A DNA stretch of 64,000 bases from Thalassovita mediterranea (GTDB lineage: Bacteria; Pseudomonadota; Alphaproteobacteria; Rhodobacterales; Rhodobacteraceae), in the NCBI RefSeq assembly GCF_001458435.1, contig NZ_CYSF01000006.1:372001-436000 (forward strand), read 5' to 3'. The notes under the pieces were generated by a model, which was given only the letters and a program-made list of their open reading frames with translations, did no database searches and was not told the origin of the DNA. Shown here one piece after another: positions 35,920-45,146 of this stretch. The position numbers and the translations under genes are program-made. The stretch's first letter is position 1; the number at the start of each line of letters is the position of its first letter.

Positions 35920-35951
35920 AAGGCCTTCTCACTCTGGTGAGAAGGCCTTTT
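35920..35951 (+). terminator. flp1 terminator
   Basis: Perfect 13-bp arms AAGGCCTTCTCAC / GTGAGAAGGCCTT with TCTG loop, then TT. Thirty bases after the flp1 stop. Confidence 0.9.
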
Positions 35952-36041
35952 CGATTCTGACCTGCCCGCCCCCGAAAAACATCGAAACCGCGATAGGGAC
36001 AACTTCACAAAACAACCGTGAACAAACCCTCAACTCACCCA

Positions 36042-36375
36042 AAACACGCCCCATTCGCGCCCCAATCAGAGGGCAAAACATACTCAGCCAAGGCAACAAC
36101 ACGCCAAGGACTGAGGCGGAGGTGAGAGACCGCTTCGATAAACGCCCTAGGGCATACAGATCAGTTATGGAGAGAGATCATGATCAAGTTCATCAAAAAC
36201 TTCCGCAAAGACGAATCCGGCGCAGTAACCGTTGACTGGGTTGTTCTGACCGCAGCCATCGTTGGCCTGGGCATCGCAGCCGTAACCACCGTTTCCAACG
36301 GCATCGACACCGCAGCGACCTCGCTGGTGACCGACCTGGCCGCCACCTCCACTGCTGCCGAAGGTGTAAACTAAG
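36042..36375 (+). repeat. tandem duplication, copy 2 (leader plus flp)
   Basis: Second copy of the 334-bp unit described at 35558; 332 of 334 bases identical. The 150-bp spacer between units contains the flp1 terminator and unrelated sequence. Confidence 0.95.
36180..36374 (+). CDS. flp: Flp-type pilin 2, identical to pilin 1
   Basis: 64 residues, same protein as Flp1; one synonymous base differs. The same prepilin features apply: cleavage in DESG/AVTVDW, hydrophobic assembly helix. Its upstream 138 bp matches that of flp1 apart from one base, so both should be regulated alike. Its own terminator at 36418 ends the unit. A recent duplication or continuing gene conversion would explain the identity. 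Confidence 0.93.
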   Translation: MIKFIKNFRKDESGAVTVDWVVLTAAIVGLGIAAVTTVSNGIDTAATSLVTDLAATSTAAEGVN

Positions 36376-36417
36376 GCGCCCTGCTGGCCGCAAAGACGAC
36401 CAGCGCACAGGTTTCCG

Positions 36418-36444
36418 GAGCCGCCCTGCCGGGGCGGCTCTTTT
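36418..36444 (+). terminator. flp2 terminator
   Basis: 9-bp arms GAGCCGCCC / GGGCGGCTC with a 5-nt loop followed by TTTT. Confidence 0.88.
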
Positions 36445-36537
36445 GTGTAAAACAGTTCATTTGGTATCTCGTGCGTTTGTTCATTCCCATCCAGCGCGAC
36501 CCAAAACCAAGCTGGAATTAATTCGGAGTTCTTTCAA

Positions 36538-36744
36538 ATGCAGATGTCTATCAAATCGAAACTGGCGCTTTTCAAACGCGACACATCGGGCGCGGTATCT
36601 GTCGAATGGGTGGTGTTGTCAGCTGCTGTGATCGGTCTGGGAATTGGTGTCATCACTATTTTCTCCGACGGAACCAACGGTGCGGCAGCCTCTTCGAACG
36701 AGCACCTTGCTCAGGCAATGACAACTGCCGCCACCACAAACTAA
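36538..36744 (+). CDS. flp: divergent Flp-type pilin 3
   Basis: 68 residues, ATG at 36538 with CGGAG upstream. Prepilin cleavage is predicted in RDTSG/AVSVEWVVL; here the position has Glu-Trp, closer to the standard Flp Glu. Helix VVLSAAVIGLGIGVITIF resembles Flp1/2 but the C-terminus differs (DGTNGAAASSNEHLAQAM). Probably a second pilin or tip/initiation subunit. Followed by cpaB 70 bp downstream without a clear terminator. Confidence 0.88.
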   Translation: MQMSIKSKLALFKRDTSGAVSVEWVVLSAAVIGLGIGVITIFSDGTNGAAASSNEHLAQAMTTAATTN

Positions 36745-36813
36745 GGCGCGGCTTCGGGCACCTGCCTGCAGCACCCCGCCACAACCAAACCTGCCAAGAG
36801 GAAAGGATACCCC

Positions 36814-37686
36814 ATGCGAGCTGTATTCGGACTAGTCCTTATTGTTGGCCTCGGCCTGGCCGGGTTTGCCGCCTATATGGTCCAGAATTACATTGCAGGC
36901 TATCAGGCTGAACTTGCCAAAGCCCGCAGTACCGCCACCAAGGTGGTCGAAGTGCCCACCGTGAACGTCTATGTCGCCACGCGCCAGTTGAAATATGGCG
37001 AAGCATTGGGTGAAAAAGACGTCCGCCAGATCAAATGGCCCAAAGAAGCCCTGCCCGAAGGGTTCTTTACCGAAACCGACAAACTGTTCCCCAACCCCAA
37101 TGATCCCAGCCTGCGTCGCGTTGTGCTGAGACAAATTGAGGTGAATGAACCGGTACTGGCACTAAAGGTGACCAAACCCGGTCAGGATGCAGGCCTGACA
37201 TCGCGTCTGGAACGTGGTCAGCGTGCCTTTGCGATCAAGGTCGATGTGACCTCTGGCGTATCGGGCTTCCTGCGTCCGGGTGACCGCGTTGATGTGTATT
37301 GGACCGGCACCGCGGAAATGGGCGAAGCAGGCCGCCGCGGCTTTACCAAGCTTATCGAAAGCTCGGTGCCGCTGATCGCGGTGGATCAGACCACAAATGA
37401 CGACGAAACCGAGGCGACAATTGCCCGCACAGTAACTGTCGCAGCTACCCCGGCCCAAGTCGCAGCACTGGCACAGGCCCAATCGACCGGTCGCCTGTCC
37501 CTGTCGCTGGTTGGCGCACGCGATGACACCGTCGCCGGCCAGATCGAGGTGGATCAGCGTGATCTGCTGGGCATCGTCGAGGCACCGCAGCCCGTGCAAC
37601 AGGTTCAAGCAACACCTGAGGTCTGCACAATCCGCACCCGCCGTGGCGCAGAGGTGGTTGAGATCGCCATCCCCTGCACCAACTAA
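36814..37686 (+). CDS. cpaB: Flp pilus assembly protein CpaB
   Basis: 290 residues. N-terminal membrane anchor (FGLVLIVGLGLAGFAAYMV), then two SAF-like beta domains typical of CpaB/RcpC: VNVYVATRQLKYGEALGEKDVRQIKWPKEALPEGFF and GQRAFAIKVDVTSGVSGFLRPGDRVDVYWTG. Periplasmic pilus assembly factor that links the secretin to the inner membrane. Located directly before the cpaC secretin; AAAGGA ribosome site. Confidence 0.93.
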   Translation: MRAVFGLVLIVGLGLAGFAAYMVQNYIAGYQAELAKARSTATKVVEVPTVNVYVATRQLKYGEALGEKDVRQIKWPKEALPEGFFTETDKLFPNPNDPSLRRVVLRQIEVNEPVLALKVTKPGQDAGLTSRLERGQRAFAIKVDVTSGVSGFLRPGDRVDVYWTGTAEMGEAGRRGFTKLIESSVPLIAVDQTTNDDETEATIARTVTVAATPAQVAALAQAQSTGRLSLSLVGARDDTVAGQIEVDQRDLLGIVEAPQPVQQVQATPEVCTIRTRRGAEVVEIAIPCTN

Positions 37687-37715
37687 CGGGCGCCCAGACA
37701 AACCAAAGAATACCT

Positions 37716-37750
37716 GCGGGCGGTCCAAAACAGGATCGCCCGTTGCATTT
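37716..37750 (+). terminator. weak hairpin between cpaB and cpaC
   Basis: GGGCGGTCC / GGATCGCCC stem with one G-T pair and AAAACA loop, followed by GTTGCATTT. Poor T-run, so attenuation rather than full stop is likelier. Confidence 0.4.
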
Positions 37751-37901
37751 CAGCCGCAGCCCCGCCCCAAAACCGCACATTACGCAGCCTTTGCTCTGCA
37801 ATTTTCATTGAATCTTGCATGTTTGGCAAAATTCGCGCACTGTGGGCACAATTAAGCGGGCAACAGACCCGGATCTGAGGCGTGATCAAAAGGCAGGTCA
37901 C

Positions 37902-39332
37902 ATGACATATCGGACTATTTTCAAAGCCGCGTTTCTCGGTTTTGCTTTGGCAACGGCTGTCAGCCTGACGCCAGAGATCGGCAATGCACAGACCCTCAAG
38001 GTGGTCAAAAGCTCAACATCGGCGTCGCTGAACGTGCCGATGAACCGCGCCGTCGTGGTTGAGAGTGAAACCCCATTTGCGGAACTGTCGATTGCGAACC
38101 CTGCAATTGCGGACATCTCTTCTCTTTCGGATCGCTCCATCTATGTGCTGGGCAAGGCGCCAGGAACCACGACGCTGACCCTGCTGGATGCGACGGGCAG
38201 CCTGATCACAAACGTCGACGTGGTTGTTGCGGCAGACCTGACCGAGTTCAAGGAACGCCTGCGGCAGATCCTGCCCGGCGAAAAGATCGAAGTGCGCTCT
38301 GCCAATGACGGGATCGTCCTGTCGGGCACCGTTTCTTCGGCGCAGCGCCTGCAGCGCGCGCTGGACCTGGCCGAACGCTATGCACCAGAGCGGGTTTCGA
38401 ACCTGATGAACGTCGGCGGCGTACAGCAAGTTATGCTGAAAGTGCGCTTTGCCGAAATGCAGCGCAGCGTACGCAAATCGCTCAGCTCTTCTCTGGCTCT
38501 TAACGGCACCAGCAGCGGCACCACCTTGAACGGCGGTACTGGCACCACCAACACACTGACCGGATCGACCAATTCGCTATCTGGCCGCATCCCGAGTGTG
38601 AACGAAAACGTCGGTGCGATGCTGTTTGGTTTCGGCGTTGGTTCGGTTGAGGTTGGACTGCTCATCGAAGCACTGGAAAACAAGGGCGTCGTGCGCACCC
38701 TGGCTGAACCCAACCTTGTTGCCCTGTCGGGACAAGAGGCGAAATTCCTTGCAGGTGGCGAATACCCCGTGCCGATCGCGCAGGAAGACGGCGCAATCAC
38801 TGTAGAATTCAAACCCTTTGGTGTTGAGCTGGATTTCATCCCCCGTGTGGTTGATGGTGATCTGGTCAATCTGGAACTTAAGGCGGCCGTTTCGGCGCTG
38901 GACCCTACCAACGGATTCCGCACGGATGCCTTTACTATTGACGCCTTCCGTCGTCGCGAAACATCAACAACCGTTGAACTGCGAGATGGTCAGAGCTTTG
39001 CGATCGCAGGCCTGTTGCAGGATGAATTTATTGACAGCAACGGCCAGATCCCTTGGCTGGGCGACATCCCTGTATTGGGCGCCTTGTTCCGCAGCGCAGA
39101 ATATCAGCGCCAGCAATCGGAACTGGTTGTAATCATCTCGGCACATCTGGTGACCCCCACCCGTGGCGAGGCACTGGCCCTGCCCACAGACCGGATCCGT
39201 CCCCCGTCCGAAGCAGACCTCTTTTTGTTCGGGAATGTTGCGCGCGACAGCTCCAAGACCAAGTTGAAAGGCGGCGCCGGCGAAGTGGCGCGTCAGGATT
39301 TCAACGGGTCCTATGGCTACGTGATGGAGTGA
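37902..39332 (+). CDS. cpaC: Tad pilus secretin CpaC (RcpA)
   Basis: 476 residues from the ATG at 37902, giving a signal peptide (FLGFALATAVSLTPEIGNAQ). N-terminal pilus-secretin domain (NVPMNRAVVVESETPFAELSIANPAIADI), a BON-like domain (LPGEKIEVRSANDGIVLSG), and the secretin core with VEVGLLIEALENKGVVRTLAEPNLVALSGQEAKFLAGGEYPVPI. A Gly/Thr/Ser-rich loop (GTSSGTTLNGGTGTT) is a surface insert. Forms the outer-membrane pore for the pilus. Five bases before the OmpA-like gene. Confidence 0.95.
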   Translation: MTYRTIFKAAFLGFALATAVSLTPEIGNAQTLKVVKSSTSASLNVPMNRAVVVESETPFAELSIANPAIADISSLSDRSIYVLGKAPGTTTLTLLDATGSLITNVDVVVAADLTEFKERLRQILPGEKIEVRSANDGIVLSGTVSSAQRLQRALDLAERYAPERVSNLMNVGGVQQVMLKVRFAEMQRSVRKSLSSSLALNGTSSGTTLNGGTGTTNTLTGSTNSLSGRIPSVNENVGAMLFGFGVGSVEVGLLIEALENKGVVRTLAEPNLVALSGQEAKFLAGGEYPVPIAQEDGAITVEFKPFGVELDFIPRVVDGDLVNLELKAAVSALDPTNGFRTDAFTIDAFRRRETSTTVELRDGQSFAIAGLLQDEFIDSNGQIPWLGDIPVLGALFRSAEYQRQQSELVVIISAHLVTPTRGEALALPTDRIRPPSEADLFLFGNVARDSSKTKLKGGAGEVARQDFNGSYGYVME

Positions 39333-39336
39333 TCGA

Positions 39337-40020
39337 ATGAAGACCGAAACGACACCCCGCTCCTCCCGCACTCTGACCATGCTTGCCCTGTTTAGCAGCG
39401 CGGCCATTTCACTCGCCGCCTGTTCGACCGAGAGCGCCTATAGCGTCACCACCGAAGCAGGTGGTCTGATCGCCGGTGGCGATTTTGGCAACGCAACCAT
39501 GCAGAACACCCTGGCGCAAAACGGTGAAAACCCGTTCGTCATTGATCTGGCGGAACGCTTCGCCAAAGAAGTGCCCAGCACTGTTAATTTCGCCTTTAAC
39601 TCCGCGCACATTGACGCGCAGGCCGCACAGGTTCTGCGTGCGCAGGCAAAATGGATCCGCCAATTCCCCGAAGTGCGCTTCAAGGTGTTCGGACACACAG
39701 ATGCAGTTGGATCGGACAGCTACAACATCCGCCTCGGCAAACAGCGTGCGAATGCAGTGGTGAATTTCCTTGCTCAAAACGGGGTCAGCCGTGGACGTCT
39801 GCAGGCCGTGGTCAGCCACGGTGAAACCCGTCCGCTGATCGTGACCCAAGAGCGTGAACGCCGCAATCGCCGCACCGTGACTGAGGTTGCAGGCTTCCTC
39901 GAAGATGCACCGCTGGTGCTGGATGGCAAATATGCGCAGATCGTTTACCGCGACTACGTCGAAAGCGCCGTTGTTGAACCTACGCTGACGCAGCCAGAGG
40001 CAACGCTGGTATCTGAATAA
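39337..40020 (+). CDS. OmpA-domain lipoprotein in the CpaD position of the Tad locus
   Basis: 227 residues. Lipoprotein signal with lipobox ISLAAC near residues 24-29. The C-terminal OmpA/MotB peptidoglycan-binding domain is clear: FGHTDAVGSDSYNIRLGKQRANAVVNFLAQNGV with the diaminopimelate-binding Asp and Arg, and ERRNRRT at its end. Standard Tad loci place CpaD, a lipoprotein without this domain, between cpaC and cpaE. This protein probably ties the secretin to the cell wall. Last gene of the upstream transcript, before a strong terminator. Confidence 0.88.
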   Translation: MKTETTPRSSRTLTMLALFSSAAISLAACSTESAYSVTTEAGGLIAGGDFGNATMQNTLAQNGENPFVIDLAERFAKEVPSTVNFAFNSAHIDAQAAQVLRAQAKWIRQFPEVRFKVFGHTDAVGSDSYNIRLGKQRANAVVNFLAQNGVSRGRLQAVVSHGETRPLIVTQERERRNRRTVTEVAGFLEDAPLVLDGKYAQIVYRDYVESAVVEPTLTQPEATLVSE

Positions 40021-40057
40021 TCAGCTCCTCACCATATTCGCTGCACTATATTCAAAC

Positions 40058-40087
40058 GGGCCCTGCAATTGCGGGGCCCTTTGTTTT
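40058..40087 (+). terminator. terminator dividing the Tad locus
   Basis: GGGCCC-TGCAATTGCG-GGGCCC stem, whose centre GCAATTGC is also self-complementary, followed by TTTGTTTT. The next 260 bp to cpaE hold no gene; a CAGGCA/TGCCTG inverted repeat near 40105-40123 is the only structure seen there. Confidence 0.88.
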
Positions 40088-40347
40088 GGCCCACAGTGGA
40101 CAGGCAGCAGGCCAATTGCCTGTAAATACACGCTCAAGCCGCTCAGATCCTACTGTCGCCGCCTGAAATCCTGTCCAACAATTCCGCACAAATACGTTTT
40201 TTTGGCCCCAATCTCGCCCAGATTGACCGAGATATTATTCCCACTGGGAGCAGTGTGTTCGGCCGAGCCGGACGTAGTGCAGCGGATCAGGACAAGCGTC
40301 ATCAACAGGCGCATCCAGGTTGCGCAGTAAATGTAGGACATGAGGCA

Positions 40348-41685
40348 ATGACGAGTAACGACTATACCAACGCAGAGGTTCCGCCGATCCTGGCCTGTAC
40401 CATCAGCCGTGACGTGCAGAACTTTGAACTGCTGATCGACGACATGGAAGACATCATGGGCGAAGCCTGGGGTGATCTTGGTGTCGACGATGCGCTTGCC
40501 TATCTGAAACAACCCGACGCGGAACAGCTGGAATTCATCGCACTGGCAGTGGACCATGATGATGAACAGAACCTGCGCGCGCTGGGTGATGTTATTGCAG
40601 CAGCCAAAGAACGCCTGATCAAGGTGATCCTGATCACCCACGAAGTCACCCCCGGTGCATTGCATCAGCTGCTGCGCCAAGGTGCCGATGAATTTGTGCC
40701 CTACCCCCTCCCCGAGGGGGAATTGATGGCAGCAATTGAACGGGTGCGCACACCAGAACCCAGCGTTTTGGAAACGATGGAGGCCCCCAGCGCCCCTGCA
40801 GATCCTGCCCCAGCAGCCGCAGCCGATGCGCCCAGCGCCGCTGAAACCACTGAAGCCCCTGCCGTAACGCAAGCGGAGCCCGCACCGGCGCAGAAATCGC
40901 CACATGACCGCGAAGGTGTGGTGATCGCGGTACAAGGGCTGGCTGGCGGCACCGGGGCGACGACACTGGCCGTCAACCTTGGCTGGGAACTGGCCAATGC
41001 TGCCAAAAAGAAAGAAACCCCGCCGCGGGTCTGTATTCTGGATCTGGATTTGCAGTTCGGATCGGTTTCGACCTACCTGGATCTGCCCCGCCGCGAAGCC
41101 GTCTATGAAATGTTGTCCGACACCGAAGCGATGGACGACGATGTTTTTGCACAGGCACTGACCGCGTTTGAAGACAAGGTTTATGTTCTGACCGCCCCTG
41201 CGGACGTGCTGCCGCTGGATCTGGCCGAACCCGAAGACATCCAGCGCCTGATTGATATGGCACGCAAACACTATGACTATGTCCTGATCGACCTGCCAAC
41301 CACGTTGGTTCAGTGGACAGAAACCGTTCTGCATGCGGCACATGTGTATTTCGCAACCATCGAAATGGACATGCGATCCGCCCAGAACACCCTGCGCCTG
41401 AAACGCGCGCTACAGTCCGAAGGTCTGCCGTTCGACAAGCTGCGTTTTGTCTTGAACCGCGCACCGAAGTTCACCGACCTCAGCGGCAAATCGCGGGTCA
41501 AACGACTGGCCGACAGCCTGGACATCCAGATTGAGGTGCAACTGCCCGATGGCGGCAAACAGATCGTGCAATCAGGCGATCATGGCACACCTCTGGCGCA
41601 GTCAGCGGCGAAGAACCCACTGCGCAAGGAAATCGCCAAACTCGCGGCGTCGCTGCACAAATTGAACAAAGCCGACGGCAACTAA
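40348..41685 (+). CDS. cpaE: CpaE/TadZ-type ATPase, pilus localisation factor
   Basis: 445 residues from the ATG at 40348, with GAGG four bases upstream. N-terminal atypical receiver domain (PPILACTISRDVQNFELL...), an Ala/Pro-rich linker at about residues 145-185, then a ParA/MinD-like ATPase: deviant Walker A in GLAGGTGATTLAVNLGWE near residue 200, ILDLDLQFGSVSTYLDL, and DYVLIDLPTTL. TadZ/CpaE places the pilus machine at the pole. First gene of the second Tad transcript; 37 bp before tadA. Confidence 0.93.
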   Translation: MTSNDYTNAEVPPILACTISRDVQNFELLIDDMEDIMGEAWGDLGVDDALAYLKQPDAEQLEFIALAVDHDDEQNLRALGDVIAAAKERLIKVILITHEVTPGALHQLLRQGADEFVPYPLPEGELMAAIERVRTPEPSVLETMEAPSAPADPAPAAAADAPSAAETTEAPAVTQAEPAPAQKSPHDREGVVIAVQGLAGGTGATTLAVNLGWELANAAKKKETPPRVCILDLDLQFGSVSTYLDLPRREAVYEMLSDTEAMDDDVFAQALTAFEDKVYVLTAPADVLPLDLAEPEDIQRLIDMARKHYDYVLIDLPTTLVQWTETVLHAAHVYFATIEMDMRSAQNTLRLKRALQSEGLPFDKLRFVLNRAPKFTDLSGKSRVKRLADSLDIQIEVQLPDGGKQIVQSGDHGTPLAQSAAKNPLRKEIAKLAASLHKLNKADGN

Positions 41686-41722
41686 GCCGACGGCACCAAA
41701 GACCAAGAAGAGGGGGACTGCG

Positions 41723-43183
41723 ATGTTTTCTAAATATAAAAAAGCCGGCAAACCCGCAGCGGCCAAAGTTGTGGAACTGCCCAAGGCAGAAACCAAAGCC
41801 CCCGCTGCTGCCGATGCTGCCCCCAAAGTGGTCGAAAAACCCACCATCGCCATGCGCCGCCCTACCAAGGTCGCGGCCCAAGTCACGCCGATGGACAAAG
41901 AACGCAAGCGCAAGGACCGCCTGAACGACATCAAGCTGGACCTGCACCACACCCTGCTGGACAACCTGAACCTTGCGGCACTGGAAACTGCCAGCGAACA
42001 GGATCTACGCGCCGAGATTAACGCAATCAGCAACGAAGCGCTGGCAGAAAAATCCATCGTTCTGAACCGCGATGACCGTCAGATCGTATTCCAAGAGCTT
42101 TATGATGAGGTGACGGGCCTGGGCCCTCTGGAACCGCTGCTGAAGGACGAAAGCATCAGCGATATTTTGATCAACGGCCCCAAGCGTATTTTTATCGAAC
42201 GCAACGGTAAGCTGGGCCTGAGCGAGGTGACGTTCAAAGACGAGAAACACCTGCTGCGGATCATCGACAAGATCGTATCCGCCGTTGGCCGCCGCGTTGA
42301 TGAATCAAACCCCTATGTGGACGCCCGTCTGGCTGATGGGTCACGTTTCAACGCGATGGTTGGCCCAATTGCGATCGACGGCTCGCTGGTGTCGATCCGT
42401 AAATTCAAAAAGGACAAACTGGGCATTGATGATCTGGTCGGCTTTGGCGCTTTTTCCGAAGAAATGGCCGCCTATCTGCAGGCCGCCGTCGCAACCCGCC
42501 TGAACATCATCGTCTCTGGCGGTACGGGTTCCGGTAAAACGACCACGCTTAACGCGCTGTCCAGCTTCATCGACAACTCGGAACGGATCCTGACGATCGA
42601 AGACACGGCAGAACTACAGCTGCAACAGATCCACGTCGGCCGTATGGAAAGCCGCCCGCCTAACGTCGAAGGCAAGGGTGAGGTATCGCCGCGCGACTGT
42701 CTGAAGAACGCGCTGCGGATGCGTCCTGACCGCATCATCGTGGGGGAGACCCGTGGTGAAGAGGTGATCGACATGCTGCAGGCGATGAACACCGGCCACG
42801 ACGGATCGATGACCACGATCCACGCCAACAACCCGCGCGATGGCATCAGCCGTCTGGAAAACATGATCGCAATGGCGGGTATCGAAATGCCGCTGAAGGC
42901 CGTGCGCACACAAATCTCGTCGGCTGTGAACCTGATTGTGCAGGCCTCGCGTTTGCAGGACGGGTCGCGCCGGATGACCTCGATCACCGAAATTACGGGC
43001 ATGGAGGGCGACGTGATCTCGATGCAGGAGGTGTTCCGCTTCCAGCGTGTGGGCCTGACACCTGACAACAAAATCATGGGTCATTTCACCGCGACGGGCG
43101 TGCGCAGCCACTTCTCCGAACGGTTCCGCCTCTGGGGCTATGACCTGCCGGCGGAGATCTTTGAACCTATGGCAGCGGAGTAA
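41723..43183 (+). CDS. cpaF: Tad secretion ATPase TadA/CpaF
   Basis: 486 residues. Type II/IV secretion ATPase family: N-terminal Pro/Ala/Lys-rich region, then [25 protein letters not shown], Walker [16 protein letters not shown] at about residues 266-280, Asp box [10 protein letters not shown], Walker [41 protein letters not shown] with the His box. Powers pilus extension. Hexameric in relatives. Five bases before tadB. Confidence 0.96.
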   Translation: MFSKYKKAGKPAAAKVVELPKAETKAPAAADAAPKVVEKPTIAMRRPTKVAAQVTPMDKERKRKDRLNDIKLDLHHTLLDNLNLAALETASEQDLRAEINAISNEALAEKSIVLNRDDRQIVFQELYDEVTGLGPLEPLLKDESISDILINGPKRIFIERNGKLGLSEVTFKDEKHLLRIIDKIVSAVGRRVDESNPYVDARLADGSRFNAMVGPIAIDGSLVSIRKFKKDKLGIDDLVGFGAFSEEMAAYLQAAVATRLNIIVSGGTGSGKTTTLNALSSFIDNSERILTIEDTAELQLQQIHVGRMESRPPNVEGKGEVSPRDCLKNALRMRPDRIIVGETRGEEVIDMLQAMNTGHDGSMTTIHANNPRDGISRLENMIAMAGIEMPLKAVRTQISSAVNLIVQASRLQDGSRRMTSITEITGMEGDVISMQEVFRFQRVGLTPDNKIMGHFTATGVRSHFSERFRLWGYDLPAEIFEPMAAE

Positions 43184-43188
43184 TCGCG

Positions 43189-44157
43189 ATGTCTGTTCCT
43201 ATCGAAGTTGTCATCTACGGCCTTGTCTTCGTCGGCGTTCTGGTAATCGTCGAAGGCATCTACCTGACTGTGTTTGGCAAATCTATCAGCCTGAACAGCA
43301 AGGTGAACCGTCGTCTGGATATGCTGGAACAGGGCAAACACCGATCCGAGGTGATGGAGACCCTGCGCAAGGAAATGTCCCAGCACATGCAGTGGACCAA
43401 CTTCCCTGTGTATTCGCTGCTCGCCTCCAAGGCGCAGAAAGCAGCGCTGGCGTTTTCGCCGATGCAGCTGATCGGAATGATGGGCGCGCTGTCGGTCATG
43501 GCCTTTGTCGCGCTGACCGTGGGCACCGGCACCGATCTGATTGTGCGCTCTGGCATCTCGGTAGCGATGGGTGTTGGCGGCATCTTTGTCTGGGTGTCGA
43601 TGAAGGCCAAAAAGCGTATGTCGATGATCGAAGAACAACTGCCTGACGCTATCGAACTGATGGTGCGTTCGTTGCGTGTGGGTCACCCGTTCAGTTCGGC
43701 CATTCAAATCGTCAGCCGTGAAATTGACGACCCGCTGGCCAGTGAATTTGGCATGATCGCGGACGAAGCTCAGTATGGCCGTGATGTGGGCGAGGCGTTG
43801 CAGGAAATGGCCGACCGTTTGGAGATGCAGGATCTACGTTTCCTTGCTGTGGCGGTGACCATCCAGCAACAATCGGGCGGTAACCTAGCAGAGATCCTTG
43901 ATGGTCTGGCCAAGGTGATCCGCGCCCGATTCCGTCTGTTCCGCCGGGTGAAAGCGATCACCGCCGAAGCGCAATGGTCGGGTAAGTTCCTATCGGGTTT
44001 CCCGCTGATGGCGCTGGTGGGTATCAACCTTTTGGAACCCAACTACTATGACGAGGTGATGGACCACGCGATGTTCATCCCCGCTTGTGTTGCTGTGGGC
44101 GGCTTTCTGGTCGCAAACATGTTCGTCATGCGCATGCTTGTGAACATCAAGGTTTAA
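43189..44157 (+). CDS. tadB: Tad inner-membrane platform protein TadB
   Basis: 322 residues. One N-terminal hydrophobic helix (VVIYGLVFVGVLVIVEGIYL), central helices MGALSVMAFVALTVG and SGISVAMGVGGIFVWV, then the T2SSF cytoplasmic domain with EEQLPDAIELMVRSLRVGHPFSSAIQIVSREIDDPL and LRFLAVAVTIQQQSGGNLAEIL, and two C-terminal helices. Platform on which TadA acts. Followed by tadC at 12 bp. Confidence 0.94.
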   Translation: MSVPIEVVIYGLVFVGVLVIVEGIYLTVFGKSISLNSKVNRRLDMLEQGKHRSEVMETLRKEMSQHMQWTNFPVYSLLASKAQKAALAFSPMQLIGMMGALSVMAFVALTVGTGTDLIVRSGISVAMGVGGIFVWVSMKAKKRMSMIEEQLPDAIELMVRSLRVGHPFSSAIQIVSREIDDPLASEFGMIADEAQYGRDVGEALQEMADRLEMQDLRFLAVAVTIQQQSGGNLAEILDGLAKVIRARFRLFRRVKAITAEAQWSGKFLSGFPLMALVGINLLEPNYYDEVMDHAMFIPACVAVGGFLVANMFVMRMLVNIKV

Positions 44158-44169
44158 GGGGGGCTATTC

Positions 44170-45126
44170 ATGGAAATCCTAAGCACCATTTTTGGCGGCG
44201 GTCTTGGCCCGTTGTTTCTGGTCGGTTTTTTAGGGATCGCGTTGATCCTTGGCACCCTGCCCTTCCTGATCAACAGCAAACCTGATCCGCTAGACAAACT
44301 GAAGCAATCGGTGCGCGCAGACGCTGCTGCGGCAACCGCAGGGGGCGGGCTGCGCCCACAAAACCCCAACACCAAAAAGCTGGAACGCTTTTCTTCCTTT
44401 CTGCAGCCTCAGGATGCCGAAGAGCTGGGCGAGATGCGTCAGAAACTGATGCGCGCAGGATATCGCAGCAAAGAAGCAGTGATGATCTTCCACTTTGCCC
44501 AGTTCGCGTTGGGGCTGGGACTTCTGGCGGTTGGTTTGGTTTACTATCTGCTGGTTAAATCCGGCCCCAATGCGACCCCCACCCAGATGATGATGTGGGT
44601 TCTTGGCCCCGGCTGCGTTGGCTATATGGCGCCCAAATACTGGGTCACAAAACGTCAGCAGGAACGACAGGAACAGATCACCCAGGGTTTCCCCGACTCC
44701 CTCGATATGATGCTGGTCTGCGTTGAGGCTGGTCAATCCATGGATCAGGCAATCATTCGTGTCAGCCGTGAAATCCGCGCGTCCTATCCCGCTTTGGCGG
44801 ATGAATTTGAAATTGTTAGCCAACAGATCAAGGCTGGCAAAGATAAGGCGAACGTGCTGAACGAAATGGCTGAACGCTGCGGTGTGCAGGATGTTTCCAG
44901 CTTTGTGACCGTTCTGGTGCAGTCCCAAAGCTTCGGTACATCCATCGCTGAGGCACTGCGGGTCTATGCCGGCGAAATGCGTGACAAACGCGTCATGCGC
45001 GCGGAAGAAAAGGCCAACAAACTGCCAACCAAGATGACATTGGCGACAATGACATTGACGGTTCCGCCGCTGCTGATCATTCTGGTGGCACCGTCGGTCG
45101 TGGGGATTACTGCGCTCGGCCAATAA
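44170..45126 (+). CDS. tadC: Tad inner-membrane platform protein TadC
   Basis: 318 residues, T2SSF family like TadB. N-terminal helix LFLVGFLGIALILGTLPFLI, two central helices, then QGFPDSLDMMLVCVEAGQSMDQAIIRVSREIRASYPALADE and VSSFVTVLVQSQSFGTSIAEALRVYAGEMRDKRVMRAEEKANKLPTKMTLA, and C-terminal helix. Partner of TadB. Followed by tadD at 20 bp. Confidence 0.94.
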   Translation: MEILSTIFGGGLGPLFLVGFLGIALILGTLPFLINSKPDPLDKLKQSVRADAAAATAGGGLRPQNPNTKKLERFSSFLQPQDAEELGEMRQKLMRAGYRSKEAVMIFHFAQFALGLGLLAVGLVYYLLVKSGPNATPTQMMMWVLGPGCVGYMAPKYWVTKRQQERQEQITQGFPDSLDMMLVCVEAGQSMDQAIIRVSREIRASYPALADEFEIVSQQIKAGKDKANVLNEMAERCGVQDVSSFVTVLVQSQSFGTSIAEALRVYAGEMRDKRVMRAEEKANKLPTKMTLATMTLTVPPLLIILVAPSVVGITALGQ

Positions 45127-45146
45127 CGCCTGAAAGAGCAGACCAA

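Noticed and set aside
35558-36375. CRISPR-like or transposon explanation for the flp repeats
   Set aside because: Only two units, each with a full gene; no terminal inverted repeats, transposase or target-site duplication. A simple tandem duplication fits.
37902-39332. Secretin as part of a type II or III secretion system
   Set aside because: The pilus-secretin/BON layout and neighbours cpaB, OmpA lipoprotein and cpaE place it in the Tad system.
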